From JALYSX01 sp036510515 (GTDB lineage: Bacteria > Vulcanimicrobiota > Vulcanimicrobiia > Vulcanimicrobiales > Vulcanimicrobiaceae): a stretch of 33,730 nt of DNA. The stretch covers positions 1 through 33,730 of the forward strand of contig DATCDS010000106.1 in assembly GCA_036510515.1 (NCBI GenBank), in the 5' to 3' direction. How positions within the stretch are numbered: the stretch's first letter is position 1; every line of letters starts with the position of its first letter. Positions 8,331-15,973 of the stretch are shown piece after piece. The notes beneath the pieces are model-generated. The model searched no databases. It was given only the letters and a program-made list of their open reading frames with translations, and was not told where the DNA came from. A program made the position numbers and the translations under genes.

Positions 8331-8841
8331 CGGTCTGCTCGGTCGTGGGCGATGTCGATGCGATGTTGCGTTGCAACAACGAGCGCAGATCGTCGAGGCG
8401 ATCTGCGGGCACGCTCCGTCTTGGTATGACATAGAACATGCCAGAGAGAGTAACGATCAGCAACACGTTTTTCGACTCTTTCCAGGATTTGAACGTCGTC
8501 CAACCCATCACACCCGACGAGCATTTGTTGGCTACTAGTAACGTATCGTCGGAAATTGCAAAGCGCACGGGGAAGAAGGGCGCAGAGATGTTCATGACTC
8601 GTCGCGGCTGTTGGATGAGTAGGCATCCGGCTATCGTAAGGGAGTAGACGACAAGGAGGAACGCTGCGGCAGTGAGCGCTCCGTACAAGCTTGAGTTGTC
8701 CCAGGTCGCGATCAGATAGACGAAGACGGCCAGCAACACGATGCCGAAAACGCCGTTCCTCGTAGCGATCGGATACATCTTGTGAAACGCCTCGTAATAG
8801 TCTTTGAGTTCGGGATGCGTTTCGAATTCAATGGGTTCCAT
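8314..8841 (-). CDS. YcxB-like membrane protein
   Basis: The 175-residue protein has a short N-terminal region, two adjacent predicted transmembrane helices (about 31-47 and 54-76) and a cytoplasmic C-terminal domain. The pattern ISDDTLLVANKCSSGVMGW followed by an FKSWKESKNVLLI strand and IPRRSVPADRLDDLRSLL matches the YcxB-like C-terminal domain (PF14317). Function in this family is unknown. The ATG abuts the TAG stop of the CGNR zinc-finger gene, with GAGGTAAAG just upstream, so translation is likely coupled. Base composition is visibly less GC-rich than neighbouring genes, which suggests recent acquisition. The last codons fall inside the right arm of the 8223-8330 inverted repeat, so the C-terminus may have been changed by that element. 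Confidence 0.75.
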   Translation of the reverse strand: MEPIEFETHPELKDYYEAFHKMYPIATRNGVFGIVLLAVFVYLIATWDNSSLYGALTAAAFLLVVYSLTIAGCLLIQQPRRVMNISAPFFPVRFAISDDTLLVANKCSSGVMGWTTFKSWKESKNVLLIVTLSGMFYVIPRRSVPADRLDDLRSLLQRNIASTSPTTEQTVSRRA

Positions 8842-9351
8842 CTACTTTACCTCGTGTTGGCGTTTTCGGAAGGCTTGGGCTTTGGCGCGGTTGCCGCAGC
8901 GGGTCATCGAGCACCAGCGCCGGCGGCCCGCGCGCGAGTCGTCGAGGAAGACGTTGCCGCACGCGTTGGCTTCGCAGATGCGAATGTCCGTCGCGCGGTC
9001 GACGATCAGCTCGATTGCGGCGCGCGCGATCGCTGAGAGGGCGGCCTGCAACGGCGCGGCGGCGGTGAGAAGCGCCGTGCCGTCCGACCGCATGGCCAAG
9101 CGCGGTGGCTCCTCGTCGGCAAAACTGTTGAGGGTCGCCGCATCGCGGGGCTCGACCGGCAGCCTATGCGACGCCGCCCGGGCGGCGCGGGCGATCGCCA
9201 TTGCGAGAACGGAGGCCTCTTCAAGCTGGACGTCGCCGACCGGCGGCGGATCCGAGAGGATGCCAGAGGTCGCCAAACAGGCCGACAGGTCATCGGGGTC
9301 GGAAAAGCTCTGCGTGGCGAAGGCGAGCGCGAATCGATCTGTTTGCGGCAC
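8842..9351 (-). CDS. ABATE/CGNR zinc-finger family regulator
   Basis: The 169-residue protein ends in a CGNR zinc finger: CEANACGNVFLDDS, then RRRWCSMTRCGNR and a basic tail. Four Cys can bind zinc and the CGNR motif is intact. The N-terminal two-thirds fit the ABATE domain that usually precedes CGNR fingers. Such proteins are predicted stress-responsive transcription regulators, mostly uncharacterised. It starts at a GTG with no Shine-Dalgarno. A promoter-like pair (TTGCGT/TAAACT) ends only six bases before that GTG, so the mRNA is probably leaderless. The YcxB-like membrane protein gene follows without a gap, and the regulator may act on or with it. Confidence 0.85.
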   Translation of the reverse strand: MPQTDRFALAFATQSFSDPDDLSACLATSGILSDPPPVGDVQLEEASVLAMAIARAARAASHRLPVEPRDAATLNSFADEEPPRLAMRSDGTALLTAAAPLQAALSAIARAAIELIVDRATDIRICEANACGNVFLDDSRAGRRRWCSMTRCGNRAKAQAFRKRQHEVK

Positions 9352-9386
9352 AAAACCAGTTTATATGGTTACTCGATGAGACGCAA
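9352..9386 (-). promoter_or_regulatory. Candidate leaderless promoter of the CGNR gene
   Basis: On the minus strand, TTGCGT (9386-9381) is followed by exactly 17 bases and TAAACT (9363-9358). The GTG start at 9351 lies six bases after the -10 box, where transcription should begin. No ribosome-binding site is present between them. Read from sequence only; transcription was not shown. Confidence 0.5.
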
Positions 9387-9421
9387 GTTAGGCTCCTTCA
9401 CGAAGTAACCTGACTAGGAGG

Positions 9422-9958
9422 TTATCGCGAGAAAGCCTCAAGGAGCCCCGCGATCGTCGGGGCATCGGCCAGGAGCGCTCGGGTCGGCGGTAAGAGCAAT
9501 TCCGCGTCCAGCATTTGGTCGAACAACTCGAGGAGCTTGTCGTAGAAGCCGTCGTGATTGAGCAGGCCGACGGGTTTATCATGAATGCCGAGCTGCCGCC
9601 AGGTGAGCATTTCGCAGAACTCGTCCATGGTGCCGATGCCGCCGGGCAAGGCGATAAATGCGTCGGCCAGGCCGGCCATCAGCGCTTTGCGCTCGTGCAT
9701 CGATCCGACGACGTGCAGCTTCGTGACCCCGCGGTGCGCGATCTCGGCGGTGGCCAGCGACTCGGGAATCACGCCGATCACTTCGGCACCTTCGGCCAGC
9801 GCGGCATCGGCCAGCGCGCCCATCATCCCGACGCGTCCGCCGCCGTAGACGACGCCGAAACCGGCGCGCGCGATCTCGCGTCCGGCCTGCGCCGCGATCG
9901 GAAGGTAGGCGTCGTTTCGCCCGGCGCGCGCGCCGCAAAAGACTGCAATCCGCTTCAT
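9422..9958 (-). CDS. LOG-family Rossmann-fold protein (TIGR00730)
   Basis: The 178-residue protein begins MKRIAVFCGARAG, has the Rossmann glycine loop VVYGGGRVGMMG and carries the LOG active-site motif PGGIGTMDEF, preceded by SMHERK. All key positions of cytokinin riboside 5'-monophosphate phosphoribohydrolase (LONELY GUY) are present. In bacteria these enzymes hydrolyse nucleoside 5'-monophosphates to free base and ribose 5-phosphate; the physiological role is usually unknown. The frame stays open further upstream, but MKRIAVF is the conserved start. It is divergent from the SUI1-like gene, with 24 bases between their chosen starts, so they may share a control region. Confidence 0.88.
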   Translation of the reverse strand: MKRIAVFCGARAGRNDAYLPIAAQAGREIARAGFGVVYGGGRVGMMGALADAALAEGAEVIGVIPESLATAEIAHRGVTKLHVVGSMHERKALMAGLADAFIALPGGIGTMDEFCEMLTWRQLGIHDKPVGLLNHDGFYDKLLELFDQMLDAELLLPPTRALLADAPTIAGLLEAFSR

Positions 9959-9982
9959 CGGTTCGCGCTTAAGCAAAGGTCG

Positions 9983-10264
9983 ATGCGCTGCCTGCCGAAG
10001 CGGAGCGCCATGTCCCTTCCGCCGCGGGTTCCCGATGACGGCGTCGTGCGCGTGCTGCGCGAGAAGCGTCGCGGCGGCGTGATGAGCATCGTCACCGGCT
10101 TGCCCGAACGCGAAATCGCCGAGATCGCCAAGACGCTCAAGCGAACGTGCGGATCGGGCGGCACGTCCAAGAACGGCGTCGTGGAAATTCAAGGCGATCA
10201 TCGCGACAAGATCGTCGCATGGCTCGCCGCGCAAGGCCGCGCGGCCAAGAAAGCCGGCGGCTAG
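9983..10264 (+). CDS. SUI1/YciH (eIF1-like) translation factor homolog
   Basis: The 93-residue protein carries the complete SUI1 core: VRVLREKRRGG, SIVTGL, IAEIAKTLKRTCGSGG, NGVVEIQGDHRDKIVAWLAAQG and the closing AGG. Eukaryotic eIF1 checks start-codon choice. Bacterial YciH resembles it and has been linked to initiation fidelity, though its in vivo role is unsettled. Two starts are possible: ATG 9983 with AAAGG four bases upstream, or ATG 10010 with GGAG four bases upstream; neither changes the domain. It is divergent from the LOG gene and converges on kamA with a seven-base gap between stop codons. Confidence 0.82.
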   Translation: MRCLPKRSAMSLPPRVPDDGVVRVLREKRRGGVMSIVTGLPEREIAEIAKTLKRTCGSGGTSKNGVVEIQGDHRDKIVAWLAAQGRAAKKAGG

Positions 10265-10271
10265 CGGTTCC

Positions 10272-11645
10272 TTAGGCCGTGACGAATGCCGCGTCGCGGA
10301 TGCCGGCGTGGTGCAGCGCGTCGTGGACCATCTCGTCGGCGATGCTCGGCACGGCCCAACGCGCTTGGGCGTCGGGGACGAGCCGGTCGATCGGATCGAA
10401 GTAGACGAACGCTTTGCCCGGTTTCACGCTGGGCGCGGCGTAGACGGCGATGCCGTTGACGCGATCGTAGTATTCGAACGAATGGACGTCGCGCTTGCCG
10501 CCGCCGCCGGGGGCATCGCAGACGAACGTCGGCGTGTTGAAGCCGGCCGTGCTGCCGCGCACGAACTTCTCGGCGTCGATCGCGGTTTGAATCGTCGTAC
10601 GCAACTCCTCGACGCCCTTGACCATATCGTGCATGTAGACGTAGTACGGATGCACGTTGATGTCGCCCAAGCGCTTGACCAAGAGTTGCGCGCGTTCGGG
10701 CGTATCGTTGACGCCGCGGATGAGCACCGACTGATTGCGCGTGAAGATGCCGCGCTCGAACAGCATGCGCATCGCCTTTTGGGTAATCCACGTGATCTCT
10801 TCGGGCGAGTTGAAATGCGTGTGCAGCACGACTTCTTTGCCGAGTTTACGCCCGCGCTCGACGACGGCCGTCAGCGCGTCGAGCCACTTGGTATCGGTGA
10901 TAATCTTCATCGGCATGATCGCCGGGCCTTTGGTGGCAAAGCGCATGCGGCGCACGTGCGGGATATCCAGCAGGGCGTTGCCGATGTGCTCGATGTTTTT
11001 GGGCGGGAGCTGGTAGGCGTCGCCGCCCGAGATCACGATGTCCTCGAGTTCGGGGCGCTCGGAGATATATTGAAAGGCGTCCTGCCACTGCGCGGGCGTT
11101 TTGGCTAACGAGACCTTGTCGACGTTTTCGGTGTCGGGGCCGATCGCATACGAGCGCGTGCAGAAGCGGCAGTAGACCGGGCAGACGTTGAGCGGTAAGA
11201 AAAGCGCCTTGTCGACGTACCGGTGCACCAAGCCCGGCACCGGAGAATCGTCCTGCTCGTGCAGCGAATCCAGCGTCAAGCGCGGATGATCCGGAAGCAG
11301 CGCGGACGCCAGCGGAACGAACTGCCGCCGGATCGGATCGTTGACGGGATCGTTCCAGTCGATCAGCGCGATCGCGTACGGCGAGACGCGTACGGCCATC
11401 GGCGCGCGTTTGAATCCTTCTTCGACATCGGCGAAAAATTCGGGCGAACACAGTCCCTTGATCGTTTCGAGCAGCTCTTCGGGCGTTTTGACCGACTGCT
11501 TCTGCTGCCACAGGTGATCCATGAAGGTGGCTTCGTCGACGTCCTTGTAGGCCGCGACGTGGCGCCAGAACTCGCCCTGTTTGACGTTCTTGTATTCGAA
11601 TTGCTCCGGGCCGACGGGCGGCTTTTTATGGGCGATGGCGTTCAT
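10272..11645 (-). CDS. kamA: Lysine 2,3-aminomutase (radical SAM, PLP)
   Basis: The 457-residue enzyme should convert L-lysine to L-beta-lysine. The radical-SAM cluster motif CPVYCRFC is present (Cys155, Cys159, Cys162). The stretches DSPVPGLVHRYVDK, VISGGDAYQL and HTHFNSPEEIT are typical. Both acidic residues that bind the substrate amino group in clostridial enzymes are kept, in LIRGVND and in CDAPGGGGK; the latter also holds the PLP lysine. It is the last gene of an lrp-kdd-kamA operon; its ATG overlaps the kdd stop as ATGA. Other aminomutases (glutamate, arginine) share this fold, but the neighbouring diaminohexanoate dehydrogenase supports lysine. The N-terminus is slightly longer than in Clostridium. 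Confidence 0.93.
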   Translation of the reverse strand: MNAIAHKKPPVGPEQFEYKNVKQGEFWRHVAAYKDVDEATFMDHLWQQKQSVKTPEELLETIKGLCSPEFFADVEEGFKRAPMAVRVSPYAIALIDWNDPVNDPIRRQFVPLASALLPDHPRLTLDSLHEQDDSPVPGLVHRYVDKALFLPLNVCPVYCRFCTRSYAIGPDTENVDKVSLAKTPAQWQDAFQYISERPELEDIVISGGDAYQLPPKNIEHIGNALLDIPHVRRMRFATKGPAIMPMKIITDTKWLDALTAVVERGRKLGKEVVLHTHFNSPEEITWITQKAMRMLFERGIFTRNQSVLIRGVNDTPERAQLLVKRLGDINVHPYYVYMHDMVKGVEELRTTIQTAIDAEKFVRGSTAGFNTPTFVCDAPGGGGKRDVHSFEYYDRVNGIAVYAAPSVKPGKAFVYFDPIDRLVPDAQARWAVPSIADEMVHDALHHAGIRDAAFVTA

Positions 11646-12703
11646 GAGGTTGCTCCCTGGATGTATTTAGCGTTGAAGTAATTCGCAATGGCCGGACGAT
11701 CGCGCAGCGTCTGCAGGGCGATCTGCGCGTGATTCTTGCAGTAGCCGTTGCCGACGATCATGGTGACGTCTTTCCCGACGCCTTCGGCGCCTAACGCGGC
11801 GGCCGTAAACGAGGTCGACATCGAGAAAAAGTAGACGGTTCCGCCCTGACGCGTGCACAGGATCGAGCCCAGCTCGGTGCCTGGGACGTTGACGCAGTTG
11901 ACCGTCACGTCGGCGCCTTCGGGCGCCAAGGCCAGCACGCGCTGCGAGATCGTCAACGCGTCGCGCGCGTCGGCGACCACCAGATCGTCGACCAAGCCGT
12001 CGCTGACCAAGAGTTTGGCCGACGGCGTCTGCGCATCGGGAACGATCCCAATCACGCGCCCGCTCGCACCGGCGCGATCTTTAGCCTGCGCGCACGAGAG
12101 CAGGCCGCTCTTGCCGTCGGCCCCGACGATCGCGACGGTTTGGCCGGGCTCGACCAGGCGCCGCACTTGCGCGGGCGCGCCGGCAACGTCGAGAACGGCC
12201 AGCGCGACGTCGTCGTCGATGTCGCCGGGCAAGCGCGCCCACAGGCCGCTCTCGAACAGCACGGCCGTGCCGCGAATCCAAACACGCCCGGTTGCGACGT
12301 CGACGCGTTCGACCGCTTCGATGCGCAGCGGCGTGAGCGTCAACGACACCAGCGACGCGATGCGCTCGCCGGGTTGCAAATCCATGCGATCGCGCAGCGA
12401 TGCGCCGACCTCGCGCACGTGCCCGATAAACATACCGCCCGAGCCCGTCACGGGATTATGCTGCTTGCCGCGCTGTGCCACCAACGCGACGATGTGTGCC
12501 GCGATCTTCTGCGCGTCGCCGCCGTTGGCATCGGCGATCTGTTTGAACGACGCGGAATCGATGTTGAGCGTTTCGACGTCGCACAGGATCTCGTTCTCGA
12601 ACGCCACCGGCGTGTCGTCGAGTTTCCAAGCGGTCTGCGGCATCGCGCCGGGTGGCTCGAGCACGCGATGCGTTCCCAGCGGATGCGCGAGCGTGGGCGT
12701 CAT
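11642..12703 (-). CDS. kdd: L-erythro-3,5-diaminohexanoate dehydrogenase
   Basis: The 353-residue protein matches Kdd of the lysine fermentation pathway, which oxidatively deaminates 3,5-diaminohexanoate to 5-amino-3-oxohexanoate with NAD(P)+. Visible features: HPLGTHRVLEPPGAMPQTAWKLD at the N-terminus, NPVTGSGGMFIGHV, a Rossmann region beginning VAIVGADGKSGLLS, and the C-terminal VGNGYCKNHAQIALQ. The frame is open further upstream, but ATG 12703 gives the conserved start and overlaps the lrp stop as ATGA. Its own stop overlaps the kamA start in the same way. The 5,6-aminomutase (KamDE) and the cleavage enzyme (Kce) needed between and after these steps are not in this window. Confidence 0.9.
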   Translation of the reverse strand: MTPTLAHPLGTHRVLEPPGAMPQTAWKLDDTPVAFENEILCDVETLNIDSASFKQIADANGGDAQKIAAHIVALVAQRGKQHNPVTGSGGMFIGHVREVGASLRDRMDLQPGERIASLVSLTLTPLRIEAVERVDVATGRVWIRGTAVLFESGLWARLPGDIDDDVALAVLDVAGAPAQVRRLVEPGQTVAIVGADGKSGLLSCAQAKDRAGASGRVIGIVPDAQTPSAKLLVSDGLVDDLVVADARDALTISQRVLALAPEGADVTVNCVNVPGTELGSILCTRQGGTVYFFSMSTSFTAAALGAEGVGKDVTMIVGNGYCKNHAQIALQTLRDRPAIANYFNAKYIQGATS

Positions 12704-13179
12704 GACGACACCGCGATCCCGCCGCGCTCGAACGGCGTCGAAAGGACGATCGTCGTATGCGTGCGCGCCATCCCGGAAACCGCTTTGAGGCGCGTGAGCA
12801 GGTCGTCGAGATGCTGGGTCGAGCGCGTCATCGCTTTGCAGATGAAGGACTCTTCGCCCGCAACGCTGTGCACTTCGCAAACCTCGGGCATTGCGGCCAG
12901 CGTCTTGATGAAGGTGTCGTAGTGCGCGTCGGGCGTGGTGTAGCACGAGATGAACGCGGTGAGTTCCAGACCCAAGCGTTTGCCGTCGAGCAGCGCCGCG
13001 TAGCCGCGCAAATAGCCGCGCGTTTCCAGGCGCTTGACGCGGTCGTGAACCGCGGGTGGTTTGAGCCCGACGAGCGTGCCCAGGTCGGCAAAGGTCGAAC
13101 GCGCGTTGCGTTGCAACGCGTCGAGCAATTGAAGATCGAGCTCGTCGAGATCGCCTGTCGGCTGAAGCATATTCGTCAT
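12700..13179 (-). CDS. Lrp/AsnC-family regulator of the lysine operon
   Basis: The 159-residue protein has an N-terminal winged helix-turn-helix (LDELDLQLLDALQRNARSTFADLG...VHDRVKRLETRGYLRGY) and a C-terminal RAM ligand-binding domain (ELTAFISCYT..., EVCEVHSVAGEESFICK). Lrp-type proteins bind amino acids and often control the genes beside them. It is the first gene of the operon and overlaps kdd by ATGA, so lysine or beta-lysine is the likely effector (inference). A palindromic candidate operator covers its own -10 region, which suggests autoregulation. Confidence 0.92.
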   Translation of the reverse strand: MTNMLQPTGDLDELDLQLLDALQRNARSTFADLGTLVGLKPPAVHDRVKRLETRGYLRGYAALLDGKRLGLELTAFISCYTTPDAHYDTFIKTLAAMPEVCEVHSVAGEESFICKAMTRSTQHLDDLLTRLKAVSGMARTHTTIVLSTPFERGGIAVSS

Positions 13180-13196
13180 TTCCGGTGATTTGCCGA

Positions 13197-13246
13197 ATGT
13201 ATATCGGCTAAACCGAGTATATCACCATCAATCTATTCGGCGCAAG
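13197..13246 (-). promoter_or_regulatory. Candidate promoter/operator of the lrp-kdd-kamA operon
   Basis: An imperfect palindrome, TATATCGG (13200-13207), five bases, CCGAGTATA (13213-13221), lies 21-42 bases upstream of the regulator start. On the minus strand TATACT (13221-13216) sits within it as a -10 box, with TTGCGC 18 bases further upstream as -35. A TA-rich palindrome overlapping the -10 box is the usual form of Lrp-family autoregulatory sites. Function is inferred. Confidence 0.5.
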
Positions 13247-13293
13247 CCGGGGGAGCGGGGGACTGGCTCGCTCGCTGCGCCGAACAGCCCGCC

Positions 13294-14889
13294 ATGATGA
13301 GACGCGCAGCGCTCCTGGGATGTCTCTGGCTGCTCGTGGCGGCGGCCTGCGGTCCCGGCGGGGGTGCCCCGCCCGACACCGTGCGATTTAACCTCGCCGC
13401 CGACCCCACCAACCTCAACCCGCTCTTCTTGCATCAAGACGCCAACTCGGTCGAGCAGCAGATCGCGCGCCTGGCGTTCGAGCCGTTCGTCGATCTGGAC
13501 GCTCGCGGCCGCGCCGTGCCGGCGCTGTTGTCTGAAATTCCGACGGTGGCCAACGGCGGTATCTCCGCCGATGGCCGCACGTTGACGTACCACCTGCGCA
13601 AGAACGTGCGCTGGAGCGACGGCGTGCCCGTCGACAGCGGCGACGTGCTGTTCACCTTGCACGCGATTCTGGATCCGAAAAATCCGGTGCGCTCGCACGA
13701 AGGTTACGACCTGATCGACCGAGCCGCCGCGCCCGACGCGCACACGGTGGTCTTCCACTTGAGCCGCGCGTGGGCGCCCGCCGTGATGACCTACTTCTCA
13801 TATGGCTTTGCGCCGCAGTTCGTTCTGCCGGCGCACGTGCTACGCTCGCAGGAGCCGCTGGCTCAAGCCGCATTTAACGCCGCGCCGACCGTCGGCGACG
13901 GCCCGTATACGTTCGTCGCGTGGCATCGCGGCGACAATCTGCGCTACGTCGCCAACCCGCGTTACTGGCGCGGGAAGCCGCAGATCGCGCGATTGGATAT
14001 CAGCATCGCTCCCGACCCGCAAACCAATCTGGTCATGCTGCGTTCGGGGCAGCTCGATTGGAATTTGATCGCGCCGGTGCAGAAAGCGCAGTTGGAGGGG
14101 TCGCCTGGGATCGGCTTCGTCAGCGTGGCGACGTCGGTGATCGCGGGCTTGGTTATCAACACGACGCATCCGCCCTACGATGACGTGCGCGTTCGCCGCG
14201 CGTTTGCGATGTCGATCGATCGCGCGACGATTTCCAAGAAGATCACGTTGGGTGCCTATCCCGTTACCGACATGCTGCAGCCGCAGTTTTCGTGGGCGTA
14301 CGATCCCAACGTCAAGGAGCCGGGCTTCGATCCGGCCGGAGCGGCGCGCCTCTTGGACGCCGCCGGCTGGCTACGCGGACCCGACGGCATCCGCCATAAG
14401 GGCGGGCAACGTTTAGAGCTGACCTACGTGCAGTTCCCCGAAACCGTGACGGGGGTACGCACGGCAACGATCGCACAAGCCGAACTGCGATCGGCGGGGT
14501 TCGACGTCACGCTCAAGTCGATCAGCAGCGCGCAGCTTTACTTGCCGCGCACCGGAACGCTGGCCAGCGGAAAGTTCGACGTCGCCTACGTGCCGTTCAC
14601 GATGGGCGCCGATCCCGACGATTCGTCGATCCTCGGCTGCAACGGCGCTTCCAACTACGCGCGCTGGTGCGACGCCCGTGTGGACGCACTCGAGAGCCGC
14701 GCCTTGAGCGCGCAGACGCAGAGCAACCGCAAGGCCCTGTACGGGCAGATCGCGCGAATCGTCGCGCAAAACGTGCCTATCCTCTATCTTTTTAACGCAT
14801 CTTACCCCTACGCTTATCGGACGCGACTGCACGGATTCTCGCCCAACGCCTTCCTGCCGACCTGGAATGCCGCCACCTGGCGGCTGTAG
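13294..14889 (+). CDS. Peptide/nickel-type ABC transporter substrate-binding lipoprotein (SBP family 5)
   Basis: The 531-residue protein begins with a lipoprotein signal peptide (MMRRAALLGCLWLLVAAAC, lipobox Cys at about 19). It then shows the standard SBP_bac_5 series: DPTNLNPLF, LTYHLRKNVRWSDGVPVDSGDVLFT, APTVGDGPYTF, NPRYWRGKP, DVRVRRAFAMSIDRATI and near the end VPILYLFNASYPYAYR. It should capture peptides or a similar solute outside the membrane for an ABC importer. The permease and ATPase genes are not adjacent, so it is an orphan here. A small membrane protein gene follows after 11 bases. ATG 13297 is an equally possible start. Confidence 0.9.
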   Translation: MMRRAALLGCLWLLVAAACGPGGGAPPDTVRFNLAADPTNLNPLFLHQDANSVEQQIARLAFEPFVDLDARGRAVPALLSEIPTVANGGISADGRTLTYHLRKNVRWSDGVPVDSGDVLFTLHAILDPKNPVRSHEGYDLIDRAAAPDAHTVVFHLSRAWAPAVMTYFSYGFAPQFVLPAHVLRSQEPLAQAAFNAAPTVGDGPYTFVAWHRGDNLRYVANPRYWRGKPQIARLDISIAPDPQTNLVMLRSGQLDWNLIAPVQKAQLEGSPGIGFVSVATSVIAGLVINTTHPPYDDVRVRRAFAMSIDRATISKKITLGAYPVTDMLQPQFSWAYDPNVKEPGFDPAGAARLLDAAGWLRGPDGIRHKGGQRLELTYVQFPETVTGVRTATIAQAELRSAGFDVTLKSISSAQLYLPRTGTLASGKFDVAYVPFTMGADPDDSSILGCNGASNYARWCDARVDALESRALSAQTQSNRKALYGQIARIVAQNVPILYLFNASYPYAYRTRLHGFSPNAFLPTWNAATWRL

Positions 14890-14900
14890 AAAGGAACGAC

Positions 14901-15431
14901 ATGATCCTGACTTCTGCCATCAGTTGGATTCTCAGCAACGCCGAGGTCGTCTTGTTCGTCATCGCATTGATCGTGACGATCGTCAAGGTGCGACGCGCGC
15001 ATTTCGCGCGTCGCGTAGTAACCACGTCGTACGTCTTGTGGGGCGAAATGCTGTTCTACGTCATCGGCATCGGCTTTCTCTACGGCGGCCTGATGCACGC
15101 ATACGCGCAGTCGCTGGTCGCGCCGACGATCGGCTGGACGCCCAGCCCGTTCGAATACGAACTCGGTTGGTGCGAGGTCGGCGTCGGCATCGTCGCGCTG
15201 ATGTCGCTCTGGCGAGGGTACGAGCTGCGTCTGGCAACGACGATCGTCACCTTCGTTTTCTCCTGGGCCGCCGCCGCGCAGCACATCGGTCAAATCGTCG
15301 CCGCGCACAACTACTCCCCCGGCAACGCCGGTATCGTCCTCTGGTTCGACGACATCGCGCTCCCGCTGTTCTTCATCATCCTCGCCTGGCTCTCCCGAGA
15401 AGCCCACGAACGAACCGAACGCACCTACTAA
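14901..15431 (+). CDS. DUF6790-like four-helix membrane protein
   Basis: The 176-residue protein has four hydrophobic segments (about 5-27, 44-70, 90-105, 110-135) and a fifth near 150-165, so it is an integral inner-membrane protein. The central WTPSPFEYELGWCEVGVGIVALMSLWRGYELR and AAQHIGQIVAAHNYSPGNAG resemble the DUF6790 family as I remember it. No function is known. AAGGAAC just upstream of the ATG is a good ribosome-binding site. The 11-base distance to the substrate-binding protein gene suggests co-transcription. Confidence 0.65.
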   Translation: MILTSAISWILSNAEVVLFVIALIVTIVKVRRAHFARRVVTTSYVLWGEMLFYVIGIGFLYGGLMHAYAQSLVAPTIGWTPSPFEYELGWCEVGVGIVALMSLWRGYELRLATTIVTFVFSWAAAAQHIGQIVAAHNYSPGNAGIVLWFDDIALPLFFIILAWLSREAHERTERTY

Positions 15432-15517
15432 CCGCTGCGTCACGGTGTGTCGTGGCGTGTCATGATGCGTACGCAATGTGTCATGCGAGTGAGTCATGGC
15501 TCGCCGTGACACTGCGG
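15432..15517. repeat. Palindromic intergenic element, REP-like
   Basis: Arms CCGCTGCGTCACGG (15432-15445) and CCGTGACACTGCGG (15504-15517) pair at 12 of 14 positions. Between them lie several GTGTCATG-like units and the palindrome TGCGTACGCA. The right end contains GCTCGCCGTGACAC (15499-15512), identical to the edge of the 8223-8330 inverted repeat. The element fills most of the gap between two converging genes and may act as a terminator. It also marks the left edge of the toxin-antitoxin island. Confidence 0.55.
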
Positions 15518-15534
15518 CCCGTGCTACCTGCCCG

Positions 15535-15973
15535 CTAATACTCCGGCTCTACAATAAGAAAGCCGCTTTCGCGGCGAACGGCGTCGATAACGGCTTTGCA
15601 GCGCTTCGGGGTCAGGTACTTTGTCAGCGCTTCGTGAAGCGAGAGACACGGGATGCGGTGAAGGTCGCAATGACCGCGGGCCCCTTGATCGTCAATGAGG
15701 ATCGGAACGTCATACTGCCGCGCCAATGGGATCGCTTCGGCCTCGCCGGGGTCAGTAACCAGGCGAAGCCGTGCCCACAGCGCTAGGCAATCGGCGTCGT
15801 CGAGCGCTGCAACCCTAATCCACGTGGGCTTCGCCCGCGATCGACCGCTCTCGAAGACTTCTTTAATGAACGTGATTTGAAATGAGTACGATCTCAAATA
15901 TCTCATGCAGCACATCTATGGAGCGACCGTCGAAGAGGGTAATCAGCGGGCTCGCATCGCTGACAACGATCAT
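15535..15973 (-). pseudogene. DUF3368-type PIN-domain nuclease, frameshifted
   Basis: The N-terminal part reads from ATG 15973: MIVVSDASPLITLF...VLHEIFEIVLIS, a typical PIN start with Asp6, and stops at TAA 15865-15863. The rest of the domain continues in the +1 frame to 15535: FIKEVFESGRS, DPGEAEAIPLARQYDVPILIDD, then the closing GFLIVEPEY. All expected acidic PIN residues (Asp6, Glu of GEAEA, Asp pair of LIDD) are present across the two frames. One extra base, or two missing bases, between about 15863 and 15905 explains the break. The intact gene would be a Mg-dependent RNase, probably a toxin. Its ATG overlaps the stop of the ImmA/IrrE gene (ATGA), so they form one unit. It is either a genuine inactivation or a sequence error. 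Confidence 0.78.

Noticed and set aside
9367..9410. GGTTACT ... AGTAACC inverted repeat between the CGNR and LOG genes
   Set aside because: Seven-base arms 30 bases apart are weak; no supporting context beyond the promoter already listed.
9515..9982. Long plus-strand extension upstream of the SUI1-like gene
   Set aside because: Antisense to the LOG gene and not part of the SUI1 domain.
14814..15512. Minus-strand frame opposite the DUF6790-like gene
   Set aside because: Asp/Arg-rich shadow; the plus strand encodes regular membrane helices with a good ribosome site.
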